Notes under the pieces: generated by a model
Database searches by the model: none
Seen by the model: only the letters and a program-made list of their open reading frames with translations
What the model was told of the DNA's origin: nothing
Program-made: the position numbers and the translations under genes
NCBI GenBank assembly: GCA_018883325.1
Contig: VEQH01000005.1
Span: 45,698 to 109,697, forward strand
DNA length: 64,000 bases
Source of the DNA: Flavobacteriales bacterium
Lineage (GTDB): Bacteria; Bacteroidota; Bacteroidia; Flavobacteriales_D; Crocinitomicaceae
Reading direction: 5' to 3'
In this document: positions 26,959 through 34,995 of the stretch, piece by piece
How positions within the stretch are numbered: the stretch's first letter is position 1
Layout of the letters: the number at the start of each line of letters is the position of its first letter

Positions 26959-28308
26959 TTAATAGTGACATTTTGCACATTCCCAACCACCTAACTCGTT
27001 AACGGTAATTTTTCCGTCTTTCAAATATTTACGATATAAAGCTTTGTCTTTTTTCAATCTTCTATGAATTTCGTCATAGTAACCGCTTTTACCATTTCCA
27101 AGAGCTACTTCTTTTGCACCGTGACATTCAATACACCAACCCATTGTTAAAGTTGGTCTTGTTAATTTGATATTGCCTTCGATTTTATTTAACTCTTCAA
27201 CTGGTTGAACTTTAGCAGTTTCGTTCATAGTTGTCATGTCTCCGTGACATTGTTTACAATCAATTCCACCAACAGATACGTGTTGTGAGTGATTAAAATA
27301 AACGTGGTCAGGTAAAACGTGAACTTTATTCCAAACGATTGGAGTTTCTTTTCCTGTGTATTTTCCAGCTCCACTTGGATCCCAACCTGCAGCTTTGTAA
27401 ATTTTTTGAATTTCACCAGCAAACGGTTTACCTTCTCCATTGATTTGTTTGTGACAGTTCATACAAACGTTCACTGAAGGGATTCCTGCATGTTTAGATT
27501 TCGTTACTGAATTGTGACAGTATTTACAATCAATTCCGTTGATTCCAGCATGTCTGTCATGAGGGAAAGCAATTGGTTGAGACGGTTGGTAACCTTCAAC
27601 AACACCGATTGAATATAAAGACTGGAAGAAACCAACTATTAAAGAAATAACAACTATTAAAGTTGCAACTCCAACATAAACTTTGTTTTTCCAAGCCCAA
27701 GATCTTAATTCTTCACCGTAAGTTAATTTCTCTTGAGAAGCTGGGTCTTCAGAAGTTGCAATGTTTAATTGTCTTCTTACTCCACCAACTGCCATAATAA
27801 CAACGATGAAAATAACCCCCATTACTATCCAAATCCAAGCGATCGAACCTTCCTCTTCTGTGCCATCAGTCATTTGACCTGCTGCACCACCTTCAGTTGC
27901 ACCGCCACCAGCAGGAGCTGCTGTTGCAGGATCTGGTTGTGCGTCAACCCAATCAAGAATCGCATCGATATCTTCTTTTTTCAAGTCTGGGAAAGCGGAC
28001 ATTGCGGTAGGAGACCATTTGGAAACCTCAGCAGCATAAGGATCACTCGCCGCAGCAGTTTGCCAATTATTTACCCATTGGTAAATTGAACCTTCTTTCG
28101 CACCACCAGACGCCCACTTGTCACGAACCTGGAACAATTTTGGACCAGTTCCATTTTTGTGTGTTTGGTGACATGTCGCACATTTCGACTTGAAAAGCGC
28201 TTCTCCCTGAGAAAAAGCTTTAAAATTAAGCAGCGACAAGCTCATCAATAAGATAGTTGCGGCTAGCTTTCTAAGACCATTAAGCATTTGAATATTAGAT
28301 ATTTTCAT
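26959..28308 (-). CDS. actA: Alternative complex III subunit ActA, multihaem cytochrome c
   Basis: 449 residues with a signal peptide (about 1-34, ending 'NFKAFSQG'). Six CxxCH haem c motifs can be read: CATCH near residue 43, then after two membrane helices (about 155-175 and 208-232) CKYCH, CMNCH, CKQCH, CIECH and CAKCH at the extreme C-terminus. So a monohaem cytochrome domain is joined by a membrane hairpin to the pentahaem domain typical of ActA. It collects electrons from ActB in the periplasm. It is the first gene of the act-cox operon, with a promoter-like element 58 bases upstream. An internal Met at residue 8 is an alternative start; the first gives the more typical basic N-terminus. 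Confidence 0.95.
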   Translation of the reverse strand: MKISNIQMLNGLRKLAATILLMSLSLLNFKAFSQGEALFKSKCATCHQTHKNGTGPKLFQVRDKWASGGAKEGSIYQWVNNWQTAAASDPYAAEVSKWSPTAMSAFPDLKKEDIDAILDWVDAQPDPATAAPAGGGATEGGAAGQMTDGTEEEGSIAWIWIVMGVIFIVVIMAVGGVRRQLNIATSEDPASQEKLTYGEELRSWAWKNKVYVGVATLIVVISLIVGFFQSLYSIGVVEGYQPSQPIAFPHDRHAGINGIDCKYCHNSVTKSKHAGIPSVNVCMNCHKQINGEGKPFAGEIQKIYKAAGWDPSGAGKYTGKETPIVWNKVHVLPDHVYFNHSQHVSVGGIDCKQCHGDMTTMNETAKVQPVEELNKIEGNIKLTRPTLTMGWCIECHGAKEVALGNGKSGYYDEIHRRLKKDKALYRKYLKDGKITVNELGGWECAKCHY

Positions 28309-28366
28309 GAAAATAATTACTAAATTCTGTATAAATAAATACGATTTTAACGCATTTTAACGAGAG

Positions 28367-28374
28367 CAAAATTA
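28367..28374 (-). promoter_or_regulatory. Bacteroidota promoter for the act-cox operon
   Basis: The minus strand reads TAATTTTG, a match to the -7 element TAnnTTTG, with a TTG 16 bases further upstream as a candidate -33 element. It lies 58 bases before the actA start and is the only good candidate in the divergent 267-bp intergenic space. Confidence 0.5.
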
Positions 28375-28500
28375 GAAGATTCGTTGTATTCAATGACAGT
28401 TTTGTGACAAAAATAAATTGAAATACGTTAATTTAAAATGATTCTAAATAAGATAAGCTTTTAAGATTCATTAACAAATTGAAATGAAGTAGTTTATAAG

Positions 28501-28554
28501 GTCTAAAATTTAGACTACATAAATCTAACGGATGAAATGATTCTTTTACATTTG
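28501..28554 (+). promoter_or_regulatory. Promoter with upstream 15-bp palindrome before the SPOR-like gene
   Basis: TACATTTG at 28547-28554 matches TAnnTTTG and lies 21 bases before the ATG at 28576. At 28501-28515 there is a perfect inverted repeat GTCTAAA-a-TTTAGAC, centred about 43 bases upstream of the -7 element, a position usual for an activator site. Its regulator is unknown. Confidence 0.5.
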
Positions 28555-28575
28555 TAAATAAATTAACCATTTCAG

Positions 28576-28950
28576 ATGAATTTACTTTTAAAGTCAGTGT
28601 TTATTGTATTCTTTCTTTCAAGTTATTATATAAATGCACAGATAAGTGTTGTGAAAGACGAGCGCATTGATCAAAAAATCAGCAATAAAGCGCAAAAGCA
28701 AATTTTAGGTTACCGCGTACAAATCTGTTTTGATTCTGATAAAAATCTTGTGGATCAAATGCGAGCTAAATTCATTAGTCAATATCCAAAGATCGACACT
28801 TATGTCACTTTTGATGCTCCAAATTTTAATTTAAAAGTTGGGGATTTCAGAACCCAAATCGAAGCCGAAAAGTTAAAGGAGAAAATAATAGCTGATTATT
28901 CTATTACTATTATCCACAAAGAGCTTATCAATCTTCCTAGAGTTGACTAA
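28576..28950 (+). CDS. Exported SPOR-like domain protein
   Basis: 124 residues with a signal peptide (1-22, ending 'YYINAQ'). The mature part 'GYRVQICFDSDKNLVDQM' then 'YVTFDAPNFNLKVGDF' and 'TQIEAEKLKEKI' has the beta-alpha-beta pattern and the 'VGDFRT..EAE' end of a SPOR fold, which binds denuded peptidoglycan. Small exported SPOR proteins of this kind are common in Flavobacteriales. The next gene starts 18 bases later on the same strand, so the two are probably cotranscribed. Confidence 0.75.
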   Translation: MNLLLKSVFIVFFLSSYYINAQISVVKDERIDQKISNKAQKQILGYRVQICFDSDKNLVDQMRAKFISQYPKIDTYVTFDAPNFNLKVGDFRTQIEAEKLKEKIIADYSITIIHKELINLPRVD

Positions 28951-28968
28951 ATTAAACAACGCTAACAA

Positions 28969-29976
28969 ATGAGTGGTGATTTACTAAAAAAGATTTGCTT
29001 CCCGCTATCTTCAAATGTCGAAAAATATTTAAGGAAATACAATCGCATTATTGATTTACCGCTCTCATACGAAAGTTTATTGCGTTACAAAGATTCTTTT
29101 CCTTTAGGAAATTCTCTTTGGATTTCTGTCATGTATAACCACGACGATTTTGATGAAATAAATAAAGGATTATGTTACATCTATTCTTTACTTAAAACCG
29201 ATGGCGACGTTTCAGTAATTGAGCATTTAAGAGTTGATCGCATTGACTTTTGTTTATTTGGAAATTCAAACCCATTTAGAATTAGAATAATAAACAACTT
29301 CAACGATAACTACGATTATTTCTATGTGAAGAAAACAGATGTTTCTCGCGTGCTTGGTTTAGAAATGGAAGACATTCTTTCCCCTAATCGTATCAACTAT
29401 TTCATTAATGACAATACACTTATAGAAGAACACATTTCTGGAATTCCAGGAGATGATTTTTTGAAAAGTGAAATCAATCATCCCAAAACAAATAAAACCC
29501 GCTTAGCTAAAGAGTTTATAAAGTTCAATGAACGTAGTTTTTATACGCTTTTAGGTGATATGCGTTCTTACAATTATGTGATTGAAATGACACATGACTT
29601 CGACGACGTTCAATATCGAATTCGCTCCATTGATTTTGATCAACAATGTTATGAAGGAAGAAAGAATTTCTATTTACCTCAGTTCTTTAAAGAAAATAAT
29701 CCGCTTGTAAAACTTTCACTTGAAATGTTAAACGAGCGGTCTATTAATCAATATCAAATTGAAGAGCGTTCTCGATTGGTTCGGAGAATTAAGCATTCCC
29801 ATAAAATTCTTGAAGATTTATTCAAAACAATGGAAAAAGAAAAACTTTCAAAACCTGAAAAAATCGTTCAATTAGCAAATGAACTTTCTATTCACCACAA
29901 AGATGAAGCATTCAAAGATTGCAAAAACATGATTGAAATTCTTCGTTTGAATTTACATCATTTGAACAAAAGCTGA
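28969..29976 (+). CDS. Protein of unknown function
   Basis: 335 residues, no signal peptide and no membrane segment, so probably cytoplasmic. I do not recognise the family. It is charged and rich in Asn, Asp and Tyr. A central segment, 'NYVIEMTHDFDDVQYRIRSIDFDQQCYEG', has a hydrophobic-Arg-Asp-Phe-Asp pattern slightly reminiscent of the metal-binding Asp of kinase-like folds, but no other kinase motif is clear, so I do not claim one. The C-terminal quarter is helical ('EKLSKPEKIVQLANELSIHH'). It follows the SPOR-like gene by 18 bases and ends 2 bases before the thiL stop, on the opposite strand. Confidence 0.7.
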   Translation: MSGDLLKKICFPLSSNVEKYLRKYNRIIDLPLSYESLLRYKDSFPLGNSLWISVMYNHDDFDEINKGLCYIYSLLKTDGDVSVIEHLRVDRIDFCLFGNSNPFRIRIINNFNDNYDYFYVKKTDVSRVLGLEMEDILSPNRINYFINDNTLIEEHISGIPGDDFLKSEINHPKTNKTRLAKEFIKFNERSFYTLLGDMRSYNYVIEMTHDFDDVQYRIRSIDFDQQCYEGRKNFYLPQFFKENNPLVKLSLEMLNERSINQYQIEERSRLVRRIKHSHKILEDLFKTMEKEKLSKPEKIVQLANELSIHHKDEAFKDCKNMIEILRLNLHHLNKS

Positions 29977-29978
29977 AA

Positions 29979-31016
29979 TTAAAAATGCTTCCAGCCTTGT
30001 GCTTTTAATGTTATTGCTGAACCAGATTTATCAATAAAATAGATTCCATCCTTTTCATCAGTGATATGTCCAATGATAGTCATATTAGGATTACTATTTA
30101 CTTTCTCAAAATCTTCTTGTTTTACGGTAAAAAGCAATTCGTAGTCCTCTCCCCCATTTAAGGCACAAGTGCTTGGATCTAAATTGAAATCTATTGCGGT
30201 CATTGACGTTTTAGCATCAATGGGAATTTTTTCATCGTACAAATAACAACCAACTTTGCTTGCTTTACATAAATGTAAAATCTCTGAAGCCAAACCATCT
30301 GAAATATCAATCATCGATGTTGGCACGACTTCCAATTCTTTCAAATATTGAATAATATCAACTCTTGCCTCTGGTTTTAACTGACGTTCGATAATGTAAT
30401 CGTGACCGTCCAAATCGGGTTGAATGTTTGGATTTGCTTGAAAAACTTCTTTTTCACGTTCTAGTAACTGTAAACCCATGTAAGCTGCACCCAAATCTCC
30501 GGTGACAACTAATAAATCGTATTCCTTCGCACCACTTCTGTACGCAATTTTATCTTTATGTGCACGCCCCACAACAGCTATATTTAGCATCAAACCTGCG
30601 CGTGAAGAAGTTGTGTCGCCACCAATCAAATCAACTTTATAATGTTCACAAGCTAATTTAATTCCTTCGTAAAGTTCTTCCAAGGCTTCCAAAGAAAACT
30701 TACTAGAAACTGCGATAGAAACTGTAATTTGCTCTGCGACCCCGTTCATTGCACAAATGTCAGAAACATTTACCGCCACTGCTTTATAACCCAAATGTTT
30801 CAAGGGCATATACATCAAATTGAAATGAATACCTTCAACTAAAGAGTCGGTAGAAAGCAATAAAGATTCCGATTCAGAAAGTGCAATAACAGCAGCATCA
30901 TCACCAATTCCTAATAAAGTATTGGGATTTCTATTTTCAAATTGATTCGTTAACTGGTCAATTAATGCAAACTCACCTAACTCATCGATATTTCTTAACT
31001 TTTTTTCCTCACTCAT
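29979..31016 (-). CDS. thiL: Thiamine-monophosphate kinase
   Basis: 345 residues, the usual ThiL length. It phosphorylates thiamine monophosphate with ATP to give thiamine pyrophosphate, the last step of vitamin B1 synthesis, in the cytoplasm. Family motifs of the AIR synthase/ThiL fold are present: 'GIGDDAAVI' near residue 37, 'STDSLVEGIHF', 'VSDICAMNG', 'LIGGDTTSS' and 'MIDISDGLASEI'. It is a single gene with its own promoter and no other thi genes in view. Confidence 0.96.
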   Translation of the reverse strand: MSEEKKLRNIDELGEFALIDQLTNQFENRNPNTLLGIGDDAAVIALSESESLLLSTDSLVEGIHFNLMYMPLKHLGYKAVAVNVSDICAMNGVAEQITVSIAVSSKFSLEALEELYEGIKLACEHYKVDLIGGDTTSSRAGLMLNIAVVGRAHKDKIAYRSGAKEYDLLVVTGDLGAAYMGLQLLEREKEVFQANPNIQPDLDGHDYIIERQLKPEARVDIIQYLKELEVVPTSMIDISDGLASEILHLCKASKVGCYLYDEKIPIDAKTSMTAIDFNLDPSTCALNGGEDYELLFTVKQEDFEKVNSNPNMTIIGHITDEKDGIYFIDKSGSAITLKAQGWKHF

Positions 31017-31044
31017 GCGATTAAACTAATTTTAAATCAGGGTG

Positions 31045-31052
31045 CAAAATTA
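31045..31052 (-). promoter_or_regulatory. -7 promoter element for thiL
   Basis: Minus strand TAATTTTG matches TAnnTTTG, 28 bases before the thiL ATG. No TPP riboswitch-like structure is visible in the short leader. Confidence 0.5.
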
Positions 31053-31076
31053 AGAACAAAATCAACGAATTCGGAA

Positions 31077-32540
31077 TTAAGGTTGAATGACACCTAAATA
31101 ATTGAGAATTGGATCTGACTTTTGAATTAAATCATTCACATTTTTTTGAATCAGAACATCTGGCTGAATTGGTTCTAATTGTATTTTCTCATATTTCGTT
31201 GGAGTAAATTTCAGCGTTGAAATCATTATTGGAAACTGAGAATTTTTTAAACGTATGGTTGCGCTGTTACCAAAAGTACCGCTCATAGGTCCCATACAAG
31301 GCGAACCGATAATTTTTCCCCTTTGATTATCGCGAAACCAAGAAGCAAAAAGAGCTGAGGCAGACATTGAAAAACCATTAATTACAAGTGTACATTCGCC
31401 TTCATACACTTTATTCATTTGGTTTTTGGGAAGATAATCGTATAAAATCGTTTTTACAGTTCCGAGTGGACTTTGAAAAAAATCATATTCTTTACTTATT
31501 ATTCCTCTTGGATAAACCAATCGAGCTTTTTTCTGGAATTGCCATCTTTGATAAAAAGGTAAAAGTGAAAAACGATCAAACTTGCTTCTTTTATACAAGT
31601 AAGTCATTTGCTGATTAACCTTCGCTTTGTTCAAATAAGAAATTAAATATTCTTGTGCTAAAATCAAACCTCCGCGATTATCACGTAAATCAATCACAAC
31701 ATTTTTGCACTTTTTGCTTTCCACTTCATTGAAGAAAAAGTCAACTTGCTTTTTATACTTCGATAAATTTCCCGTTTCAAAAGATTTTACAGTTAATACA
31801 GCCACGTTGTTTTTGTCGAAATAATAAGTCAATTCTTCCGAATCATACCAATTTTTCATACGCATCATTTTCTTCACTGTTAGTGCAGGACAAATTTTAG
31901 AAAGTGTATCGCCTTTGAAGGAAACATACTTAAAGGTAATTGTTGGTGCAGTGTTGAATAAATTGAAAACAATGCCAGCCATTTTTGAAGCAATTTCTGT
32001 TTGAGGCAAAAAAGCATCTCCTTCACGAAAACAAAAACGCTTACTTAATTGATACAATGAATCTGTTTTAAACTCATTTACTTGTAGAATTTCAGAACCT
32101 ATTGGAAGTGATTCCAAATAAATTTTATCCAAAAAGTACTTTCCATTGATTTCTTTTAAATAAAATGGAACGACCACCTTTTTTCTATTTGTTTGAAAAA
32201 GTAAATCTCTTGGGTTGAAATTCGTATGTGAATCTTTAATTCCGTGAACGAAATCAGCAACAATCTGTGCAAACTCTAAAACAGTTTTTTCAGTAGAAGC
32301 TGCAGAAAGTGCTTTTTTATATGACAGATAATAAACAGAGTCTGTGATATACAAAAACGGACTTGGATGAATTTCCTGAATTGATTCGTTTAATTGCACT
32401 AAATCATTGACCATTGCTTCGGGACAAATCTTAGTATTCTCCGCAATTGATTTTGCAATATTCGGAAAGTCAGTGCAAGTTTGAGCCTTGACGAACATTG
32501 CATAAAACAAAACAAAAAAACATAGAATAATATTCTTCAT
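31077..32540 (-). CDS. S41 family peptidase (C-terminal processing protease-like)
   Basis: About 487 residues from the ATG at 32540, which gives a normal signal peptide 'MKNIILCFFVLFYAMFVKAQ'; a longer reading from 32621 puts 27 odd residues before it. The C-terminal half is an S41 catalytic domain: 'KNVVIDLRDNRGGLILAQEY' and 'CTLVINGFSMSASALFASWF' contain the usual strand and the catalytic Ser in 'S-M-S-A-S-A', with 'GSPCMGPMSGTFGNS' after it. No PDZ domain is evident, so it is a tail-specific-protease relative of unknown substrate, likely periplasmic or surface-bound. Confidence 0.85.
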   Translation of the reverse strand: MKNIILCFFVLFYAMFVKAQTCTDFPNIAKSIAENTKICPEAMVNDLVQLNESIQEIHPSPFLYITDSVYYLSYKKALSAASTEKTVLEFAQIVADFVHGIKDSHTNFNPRDLLFQTNRKKVVVPFYLKEINGKYFLDKIYLESLPIGSEILQVNEFKTDSLYQLSKRFCFREGDAFLPQTEIASKMAGIVFNLFNTAPTITFKYVSFKGDTLSKICPALTVKKMMRMKNWYDSEELTYYFDKNNVAVLTVKSFETGNLSKYKKQVDFFFNEVESKKCKNVVIDLRDNRGGLILAQEYLISYLNKAKVNQQMTYLYKRSKFDRFSLLPFYQRWQFQKKARLVYPRGIISKEYDFFQSPLGTVKTILYDYLPKNQMNKVYEGECTLVINGFSMSASALFASWFRDNQRGKIIGSPCMGPMSGTFGNSATIRLKNSQFPIMISTLKFTPTKYEKIQLEPIQPDVLIQKNVNDLIQKSDPILNYLGVIQP

Positions 32541-32747
32541 CAATGAAAATTCAAATCGAAGATAAGGTGTTTTTGAATACAACCAAATGAAAAGGTTTTG
32601 CAAATGGTGTTTAATGTACAAAACTCTTAAATCATTATTTCGATAAAAAACAAATTAAATTATTATTTATCAACACTTTAACCATTAATAAAAAATAATT
32701 AGTTGAATTGTAGAGATATTCCTGCACCTGTACAATAAGGAAAAATA

Positions 32748-32792
32748 AAAAAATCCGCCTCCAAATAATTTCAAGACGGATTTCAAAAAAAG
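32748..32792 (-). terminator. Terminator after the truncated type A gene
   Basis: An inverted repeat AAATCCG (32751-32757) with CGGATTT (32777-32783) forms a hairpin directly past the stop of the minus-strand gene at 32801, with A/T-rich tracts on both sides; on the minus strand a T-run follows the stem. Confidence 0.7.
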
Positions 32793-32800
32793 TTTTTATG

Positions 32801-34654
32801 TTATTTCTTGATTACAAACTTGATGTTTTCAAGGCAAACTGAATTATCAATTACTTTAAGAATATAAACACCTGATTTTAAGTTCGCAACATCTAAGTTG
32901 AATTCAAGCGCATTTGATTCATTTGATTGAGATAAAACTTTACTGCCGCGAATATCAACTACTTCAAATTGTAAGTTGATTCCGATGTAATCATTCATAA
33001 CCACAACTAAATTTTCATTTGCTGGATTTGGGTGAACTTGAAATTTTGGGGTTGGTGAATTAATACTAATCATTTCATTATCTGCACTAGCCGAACGAAA
33101 AAGCGGAGCAAATAAAGGTTCAAAATCAGGAATATCATAAAGACCTTCTACCTTTTCTAAAATTGCTTGTGCTTTTTTAGGAATTTCATTTTCTAGTTCG
33201 GATTCTTTTAATGATTGCAGTGCATTATACATTCTTGCATCTTCAAGGATAGTTTCTTCATCGTTTTTATCGAAATATAATTCCTGTTTTACATCTTGTA
33301 GTTTGATGAAATCGTCGTTATTGGAGAAAATAGTTTCTGATTTAAAGTTTTCGATTTCTTCTGTTTCATTTTTTGCAATTAGAATATCGTAGCACATTTT
33401 TTTAGATGCTTCATCTTCCTTGGTTTCTAAATATGCTTTTAATTGTTCAAGGTCATACGCTTCTTCATCGAATAAAAACTCCTGTACATTTCTATCATTG
33501 AGTGACTTATACTCGCTTTCTAATCGACCAATTGTTTTTACTACTTGATCAATTGGGTTTTCACCGTTTGAATTTTCAATTATAATTTCCACATAAAGAT
33601 TCTCAAGCCCTGAGACCACTAATTCATCTAGCATTTTTTGATTTAACGGAGTGTTAGCCATCAATAACTCAAATTTTAATTCAGAATCAAATTCAGAATA
33701 AAGCACCTCTCTTAAAATTTCATTCGATAAAAAAGGAGATTTAGCATAAAGTTCATTATAAACATCATTACTAGTTTCAGTATTCATCGTTTGCATTTGC
33801 TCTATTAAATTCGGATTGCTTCCATCTTCTAATTGCGATGTCTTTGCCACTAATTCTGTTTTGATTTCTGCCATTTTTAAATTTGCAAATGAAATATCAT
33901 GAGTTATTCTGGAGGGACACATCAATGAATTTCCGTAAACTAAGCTCCCTGAGTAAGTTGCAGTATAAGTTGAAACACCCTGTGAAACATTATCAGGAAT
34001 ATGAGGTAAATCAGCTATATGAGTATAATAAATTTGTTGCGAAATTGGGGTTGACCAAATGTCATGTGCGGGGTATAAAACATTTGATTCTCCTGATAAG
34101 GAAAACTTATTTCTTGCTGAATTTTTTCGAGCATTTTCCTCAGAGATATTTGAAGGATATCCTTGATGATAAGCAATAATACCATTTATTCCCAAATCTG
34201 TTTCATAAATGGGTGTATTAAATGTATTACAATACCATCTTAAACCTTTTGTATCATAATTACTATTTCCTCCAACAAATGTTTCTCCATTCATTCCCTC
34301 CGACAAACCTCCAATTTTTAATTTAGAGAATGTATTTCTATACACTTCATTATCACTTGTTCCAGAATTATTAATCACTATACCATACGATTGACCTAAG
34401 CCATTTGCGATTGCAGTATTGTCAAATTCCTCGAAATTGTTTCCTTCAATGGTATAACCTGTTGAGGAATAAAGTGCTACGCCTGCTGATTGTGCTACAT
34501 TATCTTCACGAACAAAAAAGTTATTCAGTGTAATTTTGGGATCAGTGATTCCTGTTCCGTGGATTCCATAGCGATTGTTTGTGAAGGTTGAATTGTAAAC
34601 CCAAAATGATTTAGAATAGTTGGAACTTGTTGCACGAATTGCACAGACACAGTT
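32801..34654 (-). pseudogene. 5'-truncated T9SS type A beta-helix protein
   Basis: The C-terminal part is intact: a type A sorting domain with 'FQVHPNPANENLVVV', 'VVDIRGSKVLSQSN' and 'LKSGVYILKV', which directs T9SS export. Upstream the frame stays open to 34654 and codes a right-handed beta-helix region ('STFTNNRYGIHGTGI', 'TGYTIEGNNFEEFDNTAIA'), but there is no start codon with a signal peptide. Recognisable coding stops near 34620, where plus-strand sequence from another cargo gene begins. A GTG at 34378 could give a 525-residue product but would lack a signal. So this is the remnant of a larger gene whose promoter and N-terminus are gone; the middle region 'LYAKSPFLSNEILREVLYS' is typical of such Bacteroidota proteins. 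Confidence 0.8.
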
Positions 34655-34960
34655 TCAAAAACAGTTTTTGTTCGCATTCCACAAATTATTCCAACGGCTT
34701 TCACACCCAATAACGATGGTGACAATGATGTTTGGGAGCTTCCTTACATTGATGTGCTGTATCCAGAAAATCAAGTGTTTGTTTACAATCGCTGGGGAAA
34801 TTTACTCTACACTTCTCAAAAAGGTGCTTATGCTTCCAAACCGTGGGACGGCACTTTCGAAGGCAATCCACTACCTGTCGGGAGCTATTTTTACGTTATA
34901 GAAACCAATAATCCTGATTTCCCAAAAATGAATGGGCAGGTGAGTGTGATAAGGAGGTAA
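34632..34960 (+). pseudogene. C-terminal remnant of a T9SS type B cargo gene
   Basis: About 110 codons of a CHU_C sorting domain ('VRIPQIIPTAFTPNNDGDND', 'VFVYNRWGNLLYTSQ') ending in TAA at 34958. It is nearly identical to the 3' ends of the next two genes on the strand. No start or signal is present; homology to those genes begins near 34632 in the middle of a codon run. It is the third copy of the 3' end of this gene family and marks the right side of the deletion-like junction. Confidence 0.85.
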
Positions 34961-34972
34961 AAGGTTTAGTGT

Positions 34973-34980
34973 TATATTTG
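34973..34980 (+). promoter_or_regulatory. -7 promoter element before the first paralogous cargo gene
   Basis: TATATTTG matches TAnnTTTG and lies 15 bases before the ATG at 34996, giving a very short leader. The same element recurs at 36928-36935 before the second paralogue, so the promoter was copied with the gene. Confidence 0.5.
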
Positions 34981-34995
34981 TAAAAGTCAAAAAAA

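Noticed and set aside
29590..29680. HipA-like or protein kinase active site
   Set aside because: Only an Asp-Phe-Asp segment is suggestive; no ATP loop or catalytic HRD-like motif is visible.
30950..31060. TPP riboswitch before thiL
   Set aside because: The leader is only about 25 bases and lacks the conserved TPP core.
34620..34901. 93-residue plus-strand frame in the CHU_C remnant, and its counterparts in the two paralogues
   Set aside because: It is the +1 shadow of the CHU_C domain; the same shadow recurs in all copies simply because the DNA is duplicated.
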